From Bacteroidales bacterium (GTDB lineage Bacteria > Bacteroidota > Bacteroidia > Bacteroidales > UBA932), in contig JAFRRW010000013.1 in assembly GCA_017427885.1 (NCBI GenBank), positions 134,828 to 198,827 on the forward strand: 64,000 nt of DNA, written 5' to 3'. This document shows, piece after piece, positions 44,042 to 53,372 of this stretch (positions within the stretch are counted from its first letter, which is position 1; each line of letters opens with the position of its first letter). The notes under the pieces are model-generated. The model had not been told where the DNA came from. It saw only the letters and a list, made by a program, of their open reading frames with translations, and made no database searches. The translations under genes were made by a program, and so were the position numbers.

Positions 44042-46966
44042 TTATCGTCCGGCCTTCGTCAACGCGCAGCGGCGGATATATCCGTTTTCTCCCGTTATTC
44101 CGAGGAAATAGTCTCCTTCGGGGACGGCCGTTTCAATTACAGCATCTTTCCAGTCTTCGCTGTCGAATGCGGAATCTGCGAACACGGTTCCGTCAGCGCT
44201 CCGGACTATCTGCAGCGATCCCTTTCCGCGCACCTGCGCATTGAACCTGACGCGGCCTCCGGTCAAGTAGAGCCCCTGCATCACGGAACCTCCGTCGCGG
44301 GCGTATCCGTATCCTATTTCAGCCCCGGCATCTCCCCGGACGGTCCACCAAGCGTCTCCAAGGGCGAAATCCCCGTCGACGAAGGAAGATGCGCTATGGA
44401 TTCCGGTGTCTCCAGTGAAATTCGTGGGCAGAACCCATTTGAAACCGTTGCGGTCAAGGTATTCGTTATCGTGGATATATACGTTCTTGACAGGGGAGTA
44501 ATCGTCCTTCTCGTCATTTGTGAAGAACTTGCCGTCGAACGGGGTGTCCGGCCAGATTCCAACCGACCAGCCCCCGCGAAGGGTATTGTCATATGCGTGT
44601 ATGCCTTCGATCACCTGCAGCCTCTGGTCCGGTCTGGTCTTGCCCCAGGAAATGAAGGCGATGGAATGCGATTCGATGGTGTTCCCGATCGAGTAGTCTC
44701 CGAACCGGCTGGGATACAGGCAGTCGATGTAGCACCTCGCTATCGTGACATTTTTCAGGGAGTGGTCCATCCCTTCCGGTACCTGTCTCCACGGGCTGAC
44801 GTCGTTACGGGGGTCCTTGTAACTGGAAACCAGAGTGATGCCGTCGTCGTTGGAGTGATAGAAGGAGCGGGCGACCTTGATGTTCTCACCGAACGCCAGG
44901 CCTATTCCGTCACCGCTGCTGCACGCGGGGTGGAGCAGTTTCACGTTGCCTATGAACAGGTTCTTCGAGAACTGGAACTTGGTGAAGTAGGAAGGGGAGT
45001 AAACTACGGTCACGTCGCTGACCTCCACGTTTTCGGTGAGATTCGCCCCTATCGGTATGATGTGGATCTTGTCGGGGCAATGGGAATAGAACGGGAAGAA
45101 ATCGGGATCGTAGTTGTAATTGTTGTACATCAGGATGGTCCCCTTGCCGGTAAGTTTCACGTTGCTGACCTCCACCATCTGGATCAACGGCCGGTTCAGG
45201 AAGATGCAGTGGGCCCAGGGTGTACAAGGAATGCTGGTATTGTGATACAGCGTCAGACGGTATTTGTAGTCCCTGTGATCCCCTGACTGCCAGATGACGG
45301 CGCCCTCTTCCAGATGGAGGTCGACGTTGCTTTTCAAGACGATATTCGTGGCCACATAGCGGCGGCCTATGGCAGGATCTCCTCCGGGCAGCAGTTTCCC
45401 GGGAACAAACACCTGCCCGCCTCCGGCCTTGTTGCAGGCGTCTATGGCCTTGTTTATCGCTTCCGTATCATCGGTGAAGGCGTCGCCTTTCGCTCCGTAG
45501 TCAAGGACGTTGAACACCCTGTCGGGAAGGGTGAATTCATATGGATTGTCCTCGAAATCCCTCCAGTTTTCTATGAAGAAATAAGGGCCGACTTTCAGGA
45601 AACCGCCTTCGGAGTCACGGATTACAGCAAGCATCCTCGTGCTCAGCCTGGTCATCCTGCCGTCGAGGCGGCTGTTCGGGATGTCCCCGATAATAAACCG
45701 CTCCGAGGATGGCCCTTCGTGGATTTTTACGAGACCGTCGAGTTTCTCCTTGGTCAGGGGGCCGAATGTCAGGTGCATCGGAGCCTCGAAAACCTGCAGG
45801 GTACCATACCGGTCCAGATATCCTTCGTCAATGTGTCCCGTAATGGTAACATTCTGATTGTCAGCTGTGCAACTCTCTATCTCTCCGGCATACGACTCGA
45901 TCGGACGCTCCCTGAGGAATGTCAGTTTGTCGATAATCCATTCGCCCTTCACGTCTCCCATCGGCTCAAGAGAGAATCCTGTAAGATTGCCTTCTGCCAT
46001 CGGATTGTCCGAGAGATTGAAGAAATAGGCGGTCATTCCGCTGTTGGGCAGTATGTCGAATTCCTTGGATGCGGCTTCCGAGAAGGCCGGATGCTTATCT
46101 GTCGTGAAACTGAACCGTACCTTCGATGCGGAGCTGCGGTTCGCCATCACGATGTGGAAGGTGTTGAAGGAGTCTATGGGAGGATTGCAGGTCCCGTTGC
46201 GGCTGTCCAGGATGTCTTCCGTTGTCGAGAGCCTGGCATTCTTATTAAACCGGAAGCGCATCACGTCCTTGCCTTCCTTCAGGCTGCCTCCTTCGGCCCT
46301 GAAACGGTCGGAACAGCCTTTCAACGTGAAGTTCCAGTCCAGGGGCTTCCCGACCCTGATGTCGTCGATCAGGAAACGGCAGTTTTCCCATATCTCCTTC
46401 GAGTCGTTCATGACTTCGATACGCAGCGTCCTGACATCATTCAGGAAGGGGCAGTGGCTGATATCGAAAATGGGATTCGACCAGGTTGCAGGCGTGATCC
46501 GTGTGCGGACTTCGTATTCTTTTTTCCCGTTTCCGAGCACAGCCCGTGCATAGACGTTCATTCCAGGACGGTCCTCGGGGGTGAAAATCTTGAACTGGAG
46601 CAGGGGAACATCCCTGAGGTCGAGAGGGAGCGGGAAAAACGTTTCCGCACCCCTCCATCTTGCGGCGGGTAAATCTTCGGTCCTGACCAGCAGGGAACGG
46701 ATTCCTTCGGGGATGCAATAATACACTGCATCGACCGACTGGTCCCATCTCATCACTTCCGCCGAATCCGTAACGGACACCGTACTTCCGTCCAGGGCCT
46801 TCCATCCTTCGGTGTCGGTGTAGAACCCGGCAATCTGTATGCTTTGGGCGAGAGATACCCTGTTGGTGTAGTCGTGTTTGAAAAGAGGACCGTCATCTTT
46901 CCCCGATTGGCAGGAGTACAGGACTGACAGGGAAATGATTGCGAAAAGGAAAAGCCGTTTCATCAA
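44042..46966 (-). CDS. Lipoprotein with right-handed beta-helix (GH28/pectate-lyase superfamily-like)
   Basis: 974 residues. Lipobox VLYSCQ (Cys19) indicates surface or periplasmic anchoring. The N-terminal half (about 30-480) is beta-sandwich-like and not recognised. From about 488 a pectate-lyase-superfamily beta-helix begins (FNVLDYGAKGDAFTDDTEAI), with HSNDDGITLV near 720 resembling the paired aspartates of GH28. A C-terminal beta domain ends the chain. Likely a polysaccharide-cleaving enzyme, possibly pectin directed, but the exact family is uncertain. Last gene of an operon with GH106. Confidence 0.78.
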   Translation of the reverse strand: MMKRLFLFAIISLSVLYSCQSGKDDGPLFKHDYTNRVSLAQSIQIAGFYTDTEGWKALDGSTVSVTDSAEVMRWDQSVDAVYYCIPEGIRSLLVRTEDLPAARWRGAETFFPLPLDLRDVPLLQFKIFTPEDRPGMNVYARAVLGNGKKEYEVRTRITPATWSNPIFDISHCPFLNDVRTLRIEVMNDSKEIWENCRFLIDDIRVGKPLDWNFTLKGCSDRFRAEGGSLKEGKDVMRFRFNKNARLSTTEDILDSRNGTCNPPIDSFNTFHIVMANRSSASKVRFSFTTDKHPAFSEAASKEFDILPNSGMTAYFFNLSDNPMAEGNLTGFSLEPMGDVKGEWIIDKLTFLRERPIESYAGEIESCTADNQNVTITGHIDEGYLDRYGTLQVFEAPMHLTFGPLTKEKLDGLVKIHEGPSSERFIIGDIPNSRLDGRMTRLSTRMLAVIRDSEGGFLKVGPYFFIENWRDFEDNPYEFTLPDRVFNVLDYGAKGDAFTDDTEAINKAIDACNKAGGGQVFVPGKLLPGGDPAIGRRYVATNIVLKSNVDLHLEEGAVIWQSGDHRDYKYRLTLYHNTSIPCTPWAHCIFLNRPLIQMVEVSNVKLTGKGTILMYNNYNYDPDFFPFYSHCPDKIHIIPIGANLTENVEVSDVTVVYSPSYFTKFQFSKNLFIGNVKLLHPACSSGDGIGLAFGENIKVARSFYHSNDDGITLVSSYKDPRNDVSPWRQVPEGMDHSLKNVTIARCYIDCLYPSRFGDYSIGNTIESHSIAFISWGKTRPDQRLQVIEGIHAYDNTLRGGWSVGIWPDTPFDGKFFTNDEKDDYSPVKNVYIHDNEYLDRNGFKWVLPTNFTGDTGIHSASSFVDGDFALGDAWWTVRGDAGAEIGYGYARDGGSVMQGLYLTGGRVRFNAQVRGKGSLQIVRSADGTVFADSAFDSEDWKDAVIETAVPEGDYFLGITGENGYIRRCALTKAGR

Positions 46967-46978
46967 GTGGTATGTGAA

Positions 46979-48019
46979 TTACTGCATCTGCCTGAGCCGT
47001 ACGTCGATTCCAGGGAGGAGGGAAGGAAGTTCGCTTAGGTCAGTCTTTGAGAAGTGATAGGGGATGAGGACCTTCGGAGATATGGTCTCCGAGGCGATGA
47101 CGCATTGCTCGACAGTCATCGTATAGGGCTGGTTCACGGGAAGGAAGGCGATGTCAATGTCTTTAAGGTCAGACATTTCCGGTATGTCTTCGGTGTCTCC
47201 GGCGATGTAGATGCGAAGGCCGTCAAGGGTGAGGACATACCCGTTGTCGCGACCCTTGGGATGGAACTGGAGATGACCTTCGGTAGTGTTGTATGCTGGG
47301 ACCGCGTCGATATGGAAGTCCTCCCTGATGTCAAGGGATTCCCCGTTCGACAGGGCCGTGCCTTTGCCCATCATCTCCGCGCAACGGGGATTGGCTATGA
47401 TGCGTGTGCCGTCCTTCGTGAGAGCCGCGATGGCATCCTTGTCGAAATGGTCGCCGTGTTCGTGGGTTATGAGCACGATGTCCGCTTTAGGGAACTCCTT
47501 GGCATAATCCGTGGGCTTGCCGTGACCGGACACGGGATCGACCTGGATGGACAGGCCGTCATAGGCGATTTCCAGCGAGGCGTGCTTGATCAGTGTCATT
47601 CCGATTTCCTTTCCTCTTGCCGTGAAGAAGGTCTCCGCCTCATACAGCGTAGTATCCTTTTTCGATTCCGTCCAGGCAAGATATCCGCCTTTGAGGTTGC
47701 TGACGGCGAAGCCTGCCTTGGAAAGGACTTTGGCTGCCTCTGCGCTGCGTCTTCCGCTGCGGCAATAGACTGCAAGCGGGGTTTCCTTCGGGTAGAGCGA
47801 CTCCATCAGGGACAGGAAATCTTCCGACTGCCAGTCGCAGTTGGCGGCTCCTGCCAGATGTCCTTCATCATATTCTTCTTTTGTCCGGACGTCAACGAGG
47901 GCGGTATTTCCGTCTGATATGACTTTTTCGAATTCCTCCACGTTGAGGTTGGCATACTTGGGCCCGCAGGAGAAAAGGCCCAGGAGGGAAACAATGGACA
48001 TGATTCGTATCGTTTTCAT
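46979..48019 (-). CDS. Lipoprotein with rhodanese and UlaG-type metallo-hydrolase domains
   Basis: 346 residues. Lipobox LFSCGP (Cys18). Residues about 25-120 are a rhodanese domain with the active cysteine Cys86 in VYCRSGRR. Residues about 140-345 are a metallo-beta-lactamase fold of the UlaG type with HEHGDHFD (His186, His188, Asp190, His191). Such fusions are known for sulfur-related enzymes of other types, but here the metal domain is UlaG-like and the protein is exported. It lies between two glycosidase genes. Substrate unknown. Confidence 0.85.
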   Translation of the reverse strand: MKTIRIMSIVSLLGLFSCGPKYANLNVEEFEKVISDGNTALVDVRTKEEYDEGHLAGAANCDWQSEDFLSLMESLYPKETPLAVYCRSGRRSAEAAKVLSKAGFAVSNLKGGYLAWTESKKDTTLYEAETFFTARGKEIGMTLIKHASLEIAYDGLSIQVDPVSGHGKPTDYAKEFPKADIVLITHEHGDHFDKDAIAALTKDGTRIIANPRCAEMMGKGTALSNGESLDIREDFHIDAVPAYNTTEGHLQFHPKGRDNGYVLTLDGLRIYIAGDTEDIPEMSDLKDIDIAFLPVNQPYTMTVEQCVIASETISPKVLIPYHFSKTDLSELPSLLPGIDVRLRQMQ

Positions 48020-48021
48020 TT

Positions 48022-51000
48022 TTACTTATTTATGGACGTGTTTACGGATTTGATCCTTACCGGACCCAAGAGGCCGGACGGCAGCAGGGGAGACTCGGGG
48101 GTGTAGAAGAGGGATGAGATATAGGTCCAGGTCCTGTCGTTGTCAGGCTGGAGGTCGCCGATGATGCGGTTCGGCCAAAGATTAATGACCTTCACTTCCA
48201 GGAGGTTGACTCCGGGGTGGAGACATCCTTCGGGGATGTCCAGCTTGAACGGGGCCTTCCAGGCCACGCCGATGTCCTGACCGTTGACGTAAACCCGGGC
48301 GAGGTTCTTCACGGAACCGAGGTCTATCGCGAAAGAGGCAGACCCCCTGAGCTGTTTCCTGGTCAGTTTGAATGATTTCCTGTAGATGACGGTTCCGGAA
48401 TAATACCTTATGTTACGGTCGGGGGAATCAGTGTATGAAATCAGCCGGTCGAAGACTGTCTTTTCCGGTGCTCCGAGGCCGGAGACGAAAGACAGTTCCC
48501 AGGGGCCGGTCATTTCGGTGATCTCCTTTTCCATACGCGTCAGCACAGGTTTTTCTTCTTCCCAGTCTTTCCCTATGACAACGAACAGGGCATCGTTCTC
48601 TTCCATATCGAGGCGGAAAACCCTGTGTCCGTCAGAATCTTTGGATGCGCTGATCCAGCGTACTTCTCCGGTAGCAGGGTCCATCACCCTGGGCTGTCCC
48701 TGTCCGGCCTTAACCCTGACCGTAGATGATGCCGGTGCGCCGGAGAAATTCCTTATCCAGTAGATATCCTCGTCATCCGTCTCCCTGTGGACGAACGCCC
48801 AGTCCTTGGGGGCGACGAAGTCAGGTTCGATTCCGGCCTTCTCAAGCGCCTTGTCCACAGGTATTTCCATAATGAGTCCCTTCAACTCTTCCCTGAGCGT
48901 ATTGAATTCTTCGGGATTGTCTGCCAGCGAGGCGTCCTTGTCAGGGAGGGAACCGCAGACGGGGACTCTGGCGCGGGCCAGTTCGAGGATGCGGCGGAGG
49001 ACAGGGACGGACATGATCTTGGAGTCAGGTCCCAGAACGAGAAGCCTGTAATCCATTCCGGATGCCGTGACGAGATGGCCGCCGGCGGGATTCACCGCGT
49101 TAATGAGGCCGTAGGGGTTGATGAAATCGAAGGAATGGCCGGAAGGAATATCGGGCAGGTTGTGTCCGAAGAGGCCGGTGATGCAGTTGTCTTCGCCGTA
49201 AAAATATAGGATGTCAGCCCTGAACCTTCCCTGCTGGAGGAGGAATGAACTGCGGGCGAGGTAGTCCGTCCAGACCTTGGCCTCTTCCGCCCAGGTGTCG
49301 TGTCGGTTGAACCACTGGCCGAAACCGATGAGGTCGAGGCCGGGGACGTGGATGTCGTCGGGCTGGTGGGAGGACTCGTGTATGACGAAACGGTTCAGGC
49401 CGCAGGAGAGGGCCACGTCCGCCGTGTATTTCATGTTCTCCGGGCAGTAGGAATAGGATTTTCCGCCCACCCCGCTGGACGTCAGGGACTCGGCGGCGAC
49501 GAACTTCTTTCCGAAAATGTGGGCCACGGAGGCGGATTCACGAATGTCGGCCCTTGCCATCGGGATAGGGGAGCCTACGAGGGCGTCATCCATCCAGATC
49601 GCCGACATGGGGATGTCCGCACCCCTCTTGACGTCCATTCCGTCTCCGACGAACTGGCGCGCATTCTCGTGGGACTCAATGTAGCGGCCCTTCATCCCTG
49701 CGCGGTGAACTATATCTCCAAGACGCTGGTAATTTTCTGCGAAGAGTTCCCCGAGGGTCTGTCTCCAGTCGAACAGGAAACGTTCGGTCTCTTCCGTGCC
49801 TCGGATAATCTCACCGGTGAGGGCGGGAAGCCAGGTGGCCAGGCCGTAACCCCGCCTGGATTTGAACTCTTCGAACATATTCGGGGTCCAGGTCATCTGG
49901 CCGGCTTCGTAACTGTCCGTCAGGAGATATTCCACGGGGATGCCTTCATATATCTTCAGGAATTCCGAGAAATACCTGTTCCAGGCCCCCGGATCGAGTT
50001 TGTCTACCTCCAGTCCCGTCGCTTCCGGAGGGGCGGGATGGTTCTCCTTTCCGGTGAGGGACATACCGAACCTGTATATCCTCCAGCGGCCTTCCGGGAC
50101 GTTCCAGTCGAGATGACCGTCCTTATCCATAAGGCTGAGGTCAATGACTTCGGTGACGGGGTCGGAGGAGTCGGGGGTGAGGTATTCCGCAAAGTCGTGC
50201 GGTGAGGCGAAGCCGGCCTTGTCTTCGGCGTGATTCACCTTGACGACGGTATGGAGGACGAATTCGGAAACTTTCCGTCCTCCTTTCAGATTCAGGCGGA
50301 AATACTTCGCCTTAGTCGCGGGGATGTCGGTGGTAAGCACGGGGAGGCTTGAGGTGGGGATGTCGAAGACCTTCCACCAGGTTTTCCCGTCATTGCTGGC
50401 TTCCAGGAAGTCGTGGTATTCGGGAGGCAGGGCATAATACTGTTCCCTGATGTGACAGCCTCCGAGGGTCATTGCCCTGACAGTCTGCGCTTCGTCGAAG
50501 GAATAACTGATCCAGGACCTTCCGCCTTCGCCTTCCGGAATCTCCGTTTCATCCGAGAAATCCCCGTTGGAAAGTTGCGCCACTGTGAACCTGCCTTCGG
50601 ACGAGGAGACCTCGGCACCCATCCGGGCCAGGCTTTTCTCCGCCTCCGGCAGCCTTACGGCTATCGTGGCCACGTACTTGGACCACGGGGCGACTTTTCC
50701 GTCGAAATCGAAATTCTGGTATTTTCCCGGAGTGTCGTACAGTGCCGGCAGGACAAGTGTCCGTCTGCCCGGTCCCTCGACTTCCACAGTCCTCCAGGTC
50801 AGTTTTTTCATCGCATCCTCCGGTCCCACCCAGGGGCCTCCGGTGGAGCTCCAACCCGGGGCAGAGGCCACTGCGGTCTCCATCCCTTTTTCCGTGGCGA
50901 GGCCGATCGCGTAGCGGTAAGCCTCTTTCCACGGTTGGGAGCCGTAAGTCATTGGCTTATCGACGATTAGCTTCATTCCTACCCCTCCGGCGTCGAACTG

Positions 51001-51201
51001 GTGGAAGCCTCCTATCCCTATCCGGTCCATCCATTCGATGTCCTTGCGGATACCGTCCAGGGTGACGTTTCCGTCCATCCAGTGCCACCAGACCCTGGGC
51101 CTGGCTTCCTGCGGGGGATGGGCGAACCCGTCTTCAAGGGTTTGTGCGTCAAGGACGGCTGCAAGTGACAGAGCCGCCAGGATGAGTATTATTCTCTTCA
51201 T
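48022..51201 (-). CDS. GH106-type alpha-L-rhamnosidase, secreted
   Basis: 1059 residues, the usual length for GH106. A signal peptide (about 1-19) is followed by the RPRVWWHWMDGNVTLDGI start typical of the family, a long (beta/alpha)-barrel region with several inserted beta domains, and a C-terminal galactose-binding-like domain. GH106 enzymes remove rhamnose from rhamnogalacturonan and other plant or microbial glycans. It starts 7 bases after the serine-hydrolase stop, and the rhodanese gene follows 2 bases later. Confidence 0.88.
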   Translation of the reverse strand: MKRIILILAALSLAAVLDAQTLEDGFAHPPQEARPRVWWHWMDGNVTLDGIRKDIEWMDRIGIGGFHQFDAGGVGMKLIVDKPMTYGSQPWKEAYRYAIGLATEKGMETAVASAPGWSSTGGPWVGPEDAMKKLTWRTVEVEGPGRRTLVLPALYDTPGKYQNFDFDGKVAPWSKYVATIAVRLPEAEKSLARMGAEVSSSEGRFTVAQLSNGDFSDETEIPEGEGGRSWISYSFDEAQTVRAMTLGGCHIREQYYALPPEYHDFLEASNDGKTWWKVFDIPTSSLPVLTTDIPATKAKYFRLNLKGGRKVSEFVLHTVVKVNHAEDKAGFASPHDFAEYLTPDSSDPVTEVIDLSLMDKDGHLDWNVPEGRWRIYRFGMSLTGKENHPAPPEATGLEVDKLDPGAWNRYFSEFLKIYEGIPVEYLLTDSYEAGQMTWTPNMFEEFKSRRGYGLATWLPALTGEIIRGTEETERFLFDWRQTLGELFAENYQRLGDIVHRAGMKGRYIESHENARQFVGDGMDVKRGADIPMSAIWMDDALVGSPIPMARADIRESASVAHIFGKKFVAAESLTSSGVGGKSYSYCPENMKYTADVALSCGLNRFVIHESSHQPDDIHVPGLDLIGFGQWFNRHDTWAEEAKVWTDYLARSSFLLQQGRFRADILYFYGEDNCITGLFGHNLPDIPSGHSFDFINPYGLINAVNPAGGHLVTASGMDYRLLVLGPDSKIMSVPVLRRILELARARVPVCGSLPDKDASLADNPEEFNTLREELKGLIMEIPVDKALEKAGIEPDFVAPKDWAFVHRETDDEDIYWIRNFSGAPASSTVRVKAGQGQPRVMDPATGEVRWISASKDSDGHRVFRLDMEENDALFVVIGKDWEEEKPVLTRMEKEITEMTGPWELSFVSGLGAPEKTVFDRLISYTDSPDRNIRYYSGTVIYRKSFKLTRKQLRGSASFAIDLGSVKNLARVYVNGQDIGVAWKAPFKLDIPEGCLHPGVNLLEVKVINLWPNRIIGDLQPDNDRTWTYISSLFYTPESPLLPSGLLGPVRIKSVNTSINK

Positions 51202-51208
51202 ATACCGG

Positions 51209-52261
51209 TCAGAGCGCAGGCAGGAGATAGTCCCAGAAGAGGTTGATTTCTTTCTGCATGTCGTTCACCTTGGCGGTGGCGGCTATGACGGCGTCTTTTT
51301 CGGGAATCACGATGATATACTGTCCGCTGGCGCCGTCGGCCCTATATGCATTGTGGCGGCAGCGCCACATCTGGTAGCCGTATCCCTGCACCCAGTCGCT
51401 CGTCTCAACCATCTCAGGGCCCTTTGCCGGGTCCATTCCGGAAGGTACCGAAGGGACCTGATAGGAAGATGCTTCATCCACCCAGGCCGCAGGAAGCACC
51501 TGCTTCCCGTTCCATCTGCCCTTCTTGAGGAAGAGCTGTCCCATCTTGGCGAGGTCTTCGGTCTTGAGGTAGAGTCCCCATCCTCCCGTGTTGATCCCCT
51601 GGGGACTCTCTTCCCATCGGGGTTTTTCGATGTGGAGGGGCTCGAAAAGGCGGGGGGTAAGGTAGTCGACGACCTTCTCTCCTGTCACTTTCTGGACTAT
51701 GGCCGAAAGGACATAGGTGCCCATGCTGTTGTAGCAGTAGTAGGTTCCGGGAGCGTGGGTGAACGGCCAGGCGAGGAAGGCTTCCACCCAGTCCTTGTCA
51801 CCGTTCCGGACTCCGGAGGGCTCTTTCTGGTGGCCGCAGTTCATCGTCAGCAGGTCCCTGACCGTTACCGCCTCGAGATTGGCGCGTTCCTCTTCGGGAA
51901 GAAGGTCCATGTCCGGCAGTTTGTCAGGGAAGAAGTTGACCAGCCGGTCCGTGAGCGACAGCAGTCCGTCGTTGATGGCGAGCCCTACTGCAGTGGCCGT
52001 GAAGGTCTTGCTGACGGAGTGGAGTACGTGGGGGATGTCAGGAGCGGCATCCCCCAGCCATATCTCCTTGACCACTTTCCCGTGTTGCACTACCATCACG
52101 CTGTGCATCTCCAATCCTGCCTCCTCAACGGCCTTCAGGTAGTTGTCAAATGCCTGGTCCATCTCTGCGGAAGCCTTTCCGCGGGGCAGGTCCTGGATAG
52201 TTTTGGTGCCGCAGGCTGTGAGGGCCATGATGGCGGCTACAAGGGCAAGTAATCTTTTCAT
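51209..52261 (-). CDS. Beta-lactamase-fold serine hydrolase, lipoprotein
   Basis: 350 residues. Lipobox LTACGT (Cys17). The serine nucleophile motif is HSVSKTF (Ser82, Lys85); the second-site YxN is YNS-like (YCYNSMGTY), and the third box is DGASGQ. This is the class-C/esterase group, whose members are often esterases or peptidases rather than antibiotic-hydrolysing enzymes. First gene of the glycan operon (7 bases before GH106), so de-esterification of a polysaccharide is plausible. A TATATTTA box (one mismatch to TAnnTTTG) lies at 52277-52284. Confidence 0.87.
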   Translation of the reverse strand: MKRLLALVAAIMALTACGTKTIQDLPRGKASAEMDQAFDNYLKAVEEAGLEMHSVMVVQHGKVVKEIWLGDAAPDIPHVLHSVSKTFTATAVGLAINDGLLSLTDRLVNFFPDKLPDMDLLPEEERANLEAVTVRDLLTMNCGHQKEPSGVRNGDKDWVEAFLAWPFTHAPGTYYCYNSMGTYVLSAIVQKVTGEKVVDYLTPRLFEPLHIEKPRWEESPQGINTGGWGLYLKTEDLAKMGQLFLKKGRWNGKQVLPAAWVDEASSYQVPSVPSGMDPAKGPEMVETSDWVQGYGYQMWRCRHNAYRADGASGQYIIVIPEKDAVIAATAKVNDMQKEINLFWDYLLPAL

Positions 52262-52304
52262 ATCGGAATAATTTCTTAAATATACGTATTTTTTTGAATA
52301 CGCA

Positions 52305-52589
52305 TTATTGGAGAAGGTATTCCCGCAATGCTTTCACATAGTTGTCAAAGGCATCCCGGCCTGCGTCCGTGATACGGCAGGTCGTGCAGGGCATCTTGCC
52401 TTTGAAGCCTTTCTCCACCGAGATGTAGCCTGCTGCGGAAAGTTTGTCAATCTGAACGCTCAGATTCCCGGAAGTGGCGTCCGTCTGCTTCTTTATGAAA
52501 GAGAAGTCTGCGGACTCGACTCCGGCCAGGATCGACATCACGGCAAGCCTGAGCTCGGAGTGTAACAGCGGATCCAGTTTGGGGAACAT
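52305..52589 (-). CDS. Small winged-helix transcriptional regulator
   Basis: 94 residues of the winged-helix type related to MarR/PF13601: LHSELRLAVMSILAGVESAD, recognition helix region GNLSVQIDKLSAAGYI, wing FKGKMPCTTCRIT. Small proteins of this group usually repress the operon they belong to. It follows the membrane-protein gene by 6 bases, so it probably regulates that gene. Two adjacent cysteines (CTTC) in the wing may sense metal or oxidation. Confidence 0.85.
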   Translation of the reverse strand: MFPKLDPLLHSELRLAVMSILAGVESADFSFIKKQTDATSGNLSVQIDKLSAAGYISVEKGFKGKMPCTTCRITDAGRDAFDNYVKALREYLLQ

Positions 52590-52595
52590 GGCGAA

Positions 52596-53231
52596 CTACT
52601 TGTTTTGGTGTTTGACAATCAGGCCGGTGACGGCGAGGACGACTCCTGCGAGCGTGAAAAGCAGGATTTCCTCGGCTCCGTCGCAATTGCTGGCGGTAAG
52701 ATAGTAGAGGATGAGACCGCCGATGCCTGTAAGGAAACCTGCAACGGTGATGGCCTTGTTCTTTACGGCAATGCCGCTGACGGTTTCAGCCATTCCGAAA
52801 AGAAGCAGTATTGTCGGAGTCAGGCCGATGGCGACCGCAACGGCTCCGAGAGTGTGACCAAACTTTGCAAAAAGAAGGGTGAAGATGGCCGTGGACACGA
52901 CGAAAACCCCGAAAGACCTCCAGATTCCACCTATCATCCTGCTGATGGCATTGTCCGGAAGGGATACGGGTTCTTTCCTTTTTAATATAGAGGAAACAAT
53001 GATGCCGATAATAGGCATTACGAACCATAGGAGGTTCCAGTCCGGTTGCCCGGTCGCTGTCCACAACGAGAAGACCAAAAGGGAGAAAACGGTCAGAAGG
53101 ATACCCCACAGAAGCAGGTACTTTCCACTCCGCTGGACGATGTCCTTGCGGCTTTCATTCATTGTCTTGGTGATGAGGGCAAGGCTCTCGCTCGCCGTCA
53201 TTTCTTTGTTTTGTTCCATTGTATCAATCAT
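52596..53231 (-). CDS. Membrane protein of unknown function
   Basis: 211 residues with a charged N-terminal tail and about six hydrophobic helices (starting near residues 42, 68, 110, 132, 160, 185). No enzyme motif is visible. Met5 (53219) is an alternative start. It shares a promoter with the winged-helix gene, a pairing common for regulator-controlled membrane proteins. A short inverted repeat (AAGTCA...TGACTT, about 53242-53274) lies in its leader. Confidence 0.75.
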   Translation of the reverse strand: MIDTMEQNKEMTASESLALITKTMNESRKDIVQRSGKYLLLWGILLTVFSLLVFSLWTATGQPDWNLLWFVMPIIGIIVSSILKRKEPVSLPDNAISRMIGGIWRSFGVFVVSTAIFTLLFAKFGHTLGAVAVAIGLTPTILLLFGMAETVSGIAVKNKAITVAGFLTGIGGLILYYLTASNCDGAEEILLFTLAGVVLAVTGLIVKHQNK

Positions 53232-53284
53232 TTAACTTGTTTCTTAAGTCAAATTCAGCTGCGCAGTCTGACTTGACTATGGTG

Positions 53285-53316
53285 CAAATATAAACAAGTT
53301 TATTTTATAAACCAAA
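53285..53316 (-). promoter_or_regulatory. Promoter of the membrane-protein/winged-helix operon
   Basis: On the minus strand TTTG (53316-53313), 20 bases, then TATATTTG (53292-53285). This is a full consensus promoter giving a leader of about 45 bases before 53231. The AAGTCA/TGACTT repeat lies just downstream and is a possible site for the co-encoded regulator. Confidence 0.85.
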
Positions 53317-53372
53317 TTTTTTGAAGAAAATTTCAGGGTGGGGGAGAAAAATGAATCGGAACTGAGAAATAC

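Noticed and set aside
45314..46672. 452-codon plus-strand frame opposite the beta-helix lipoprotein
   Set aside because: No family motifs and no start or promoter signal; the minus-strand frame has a lipobox and domains.
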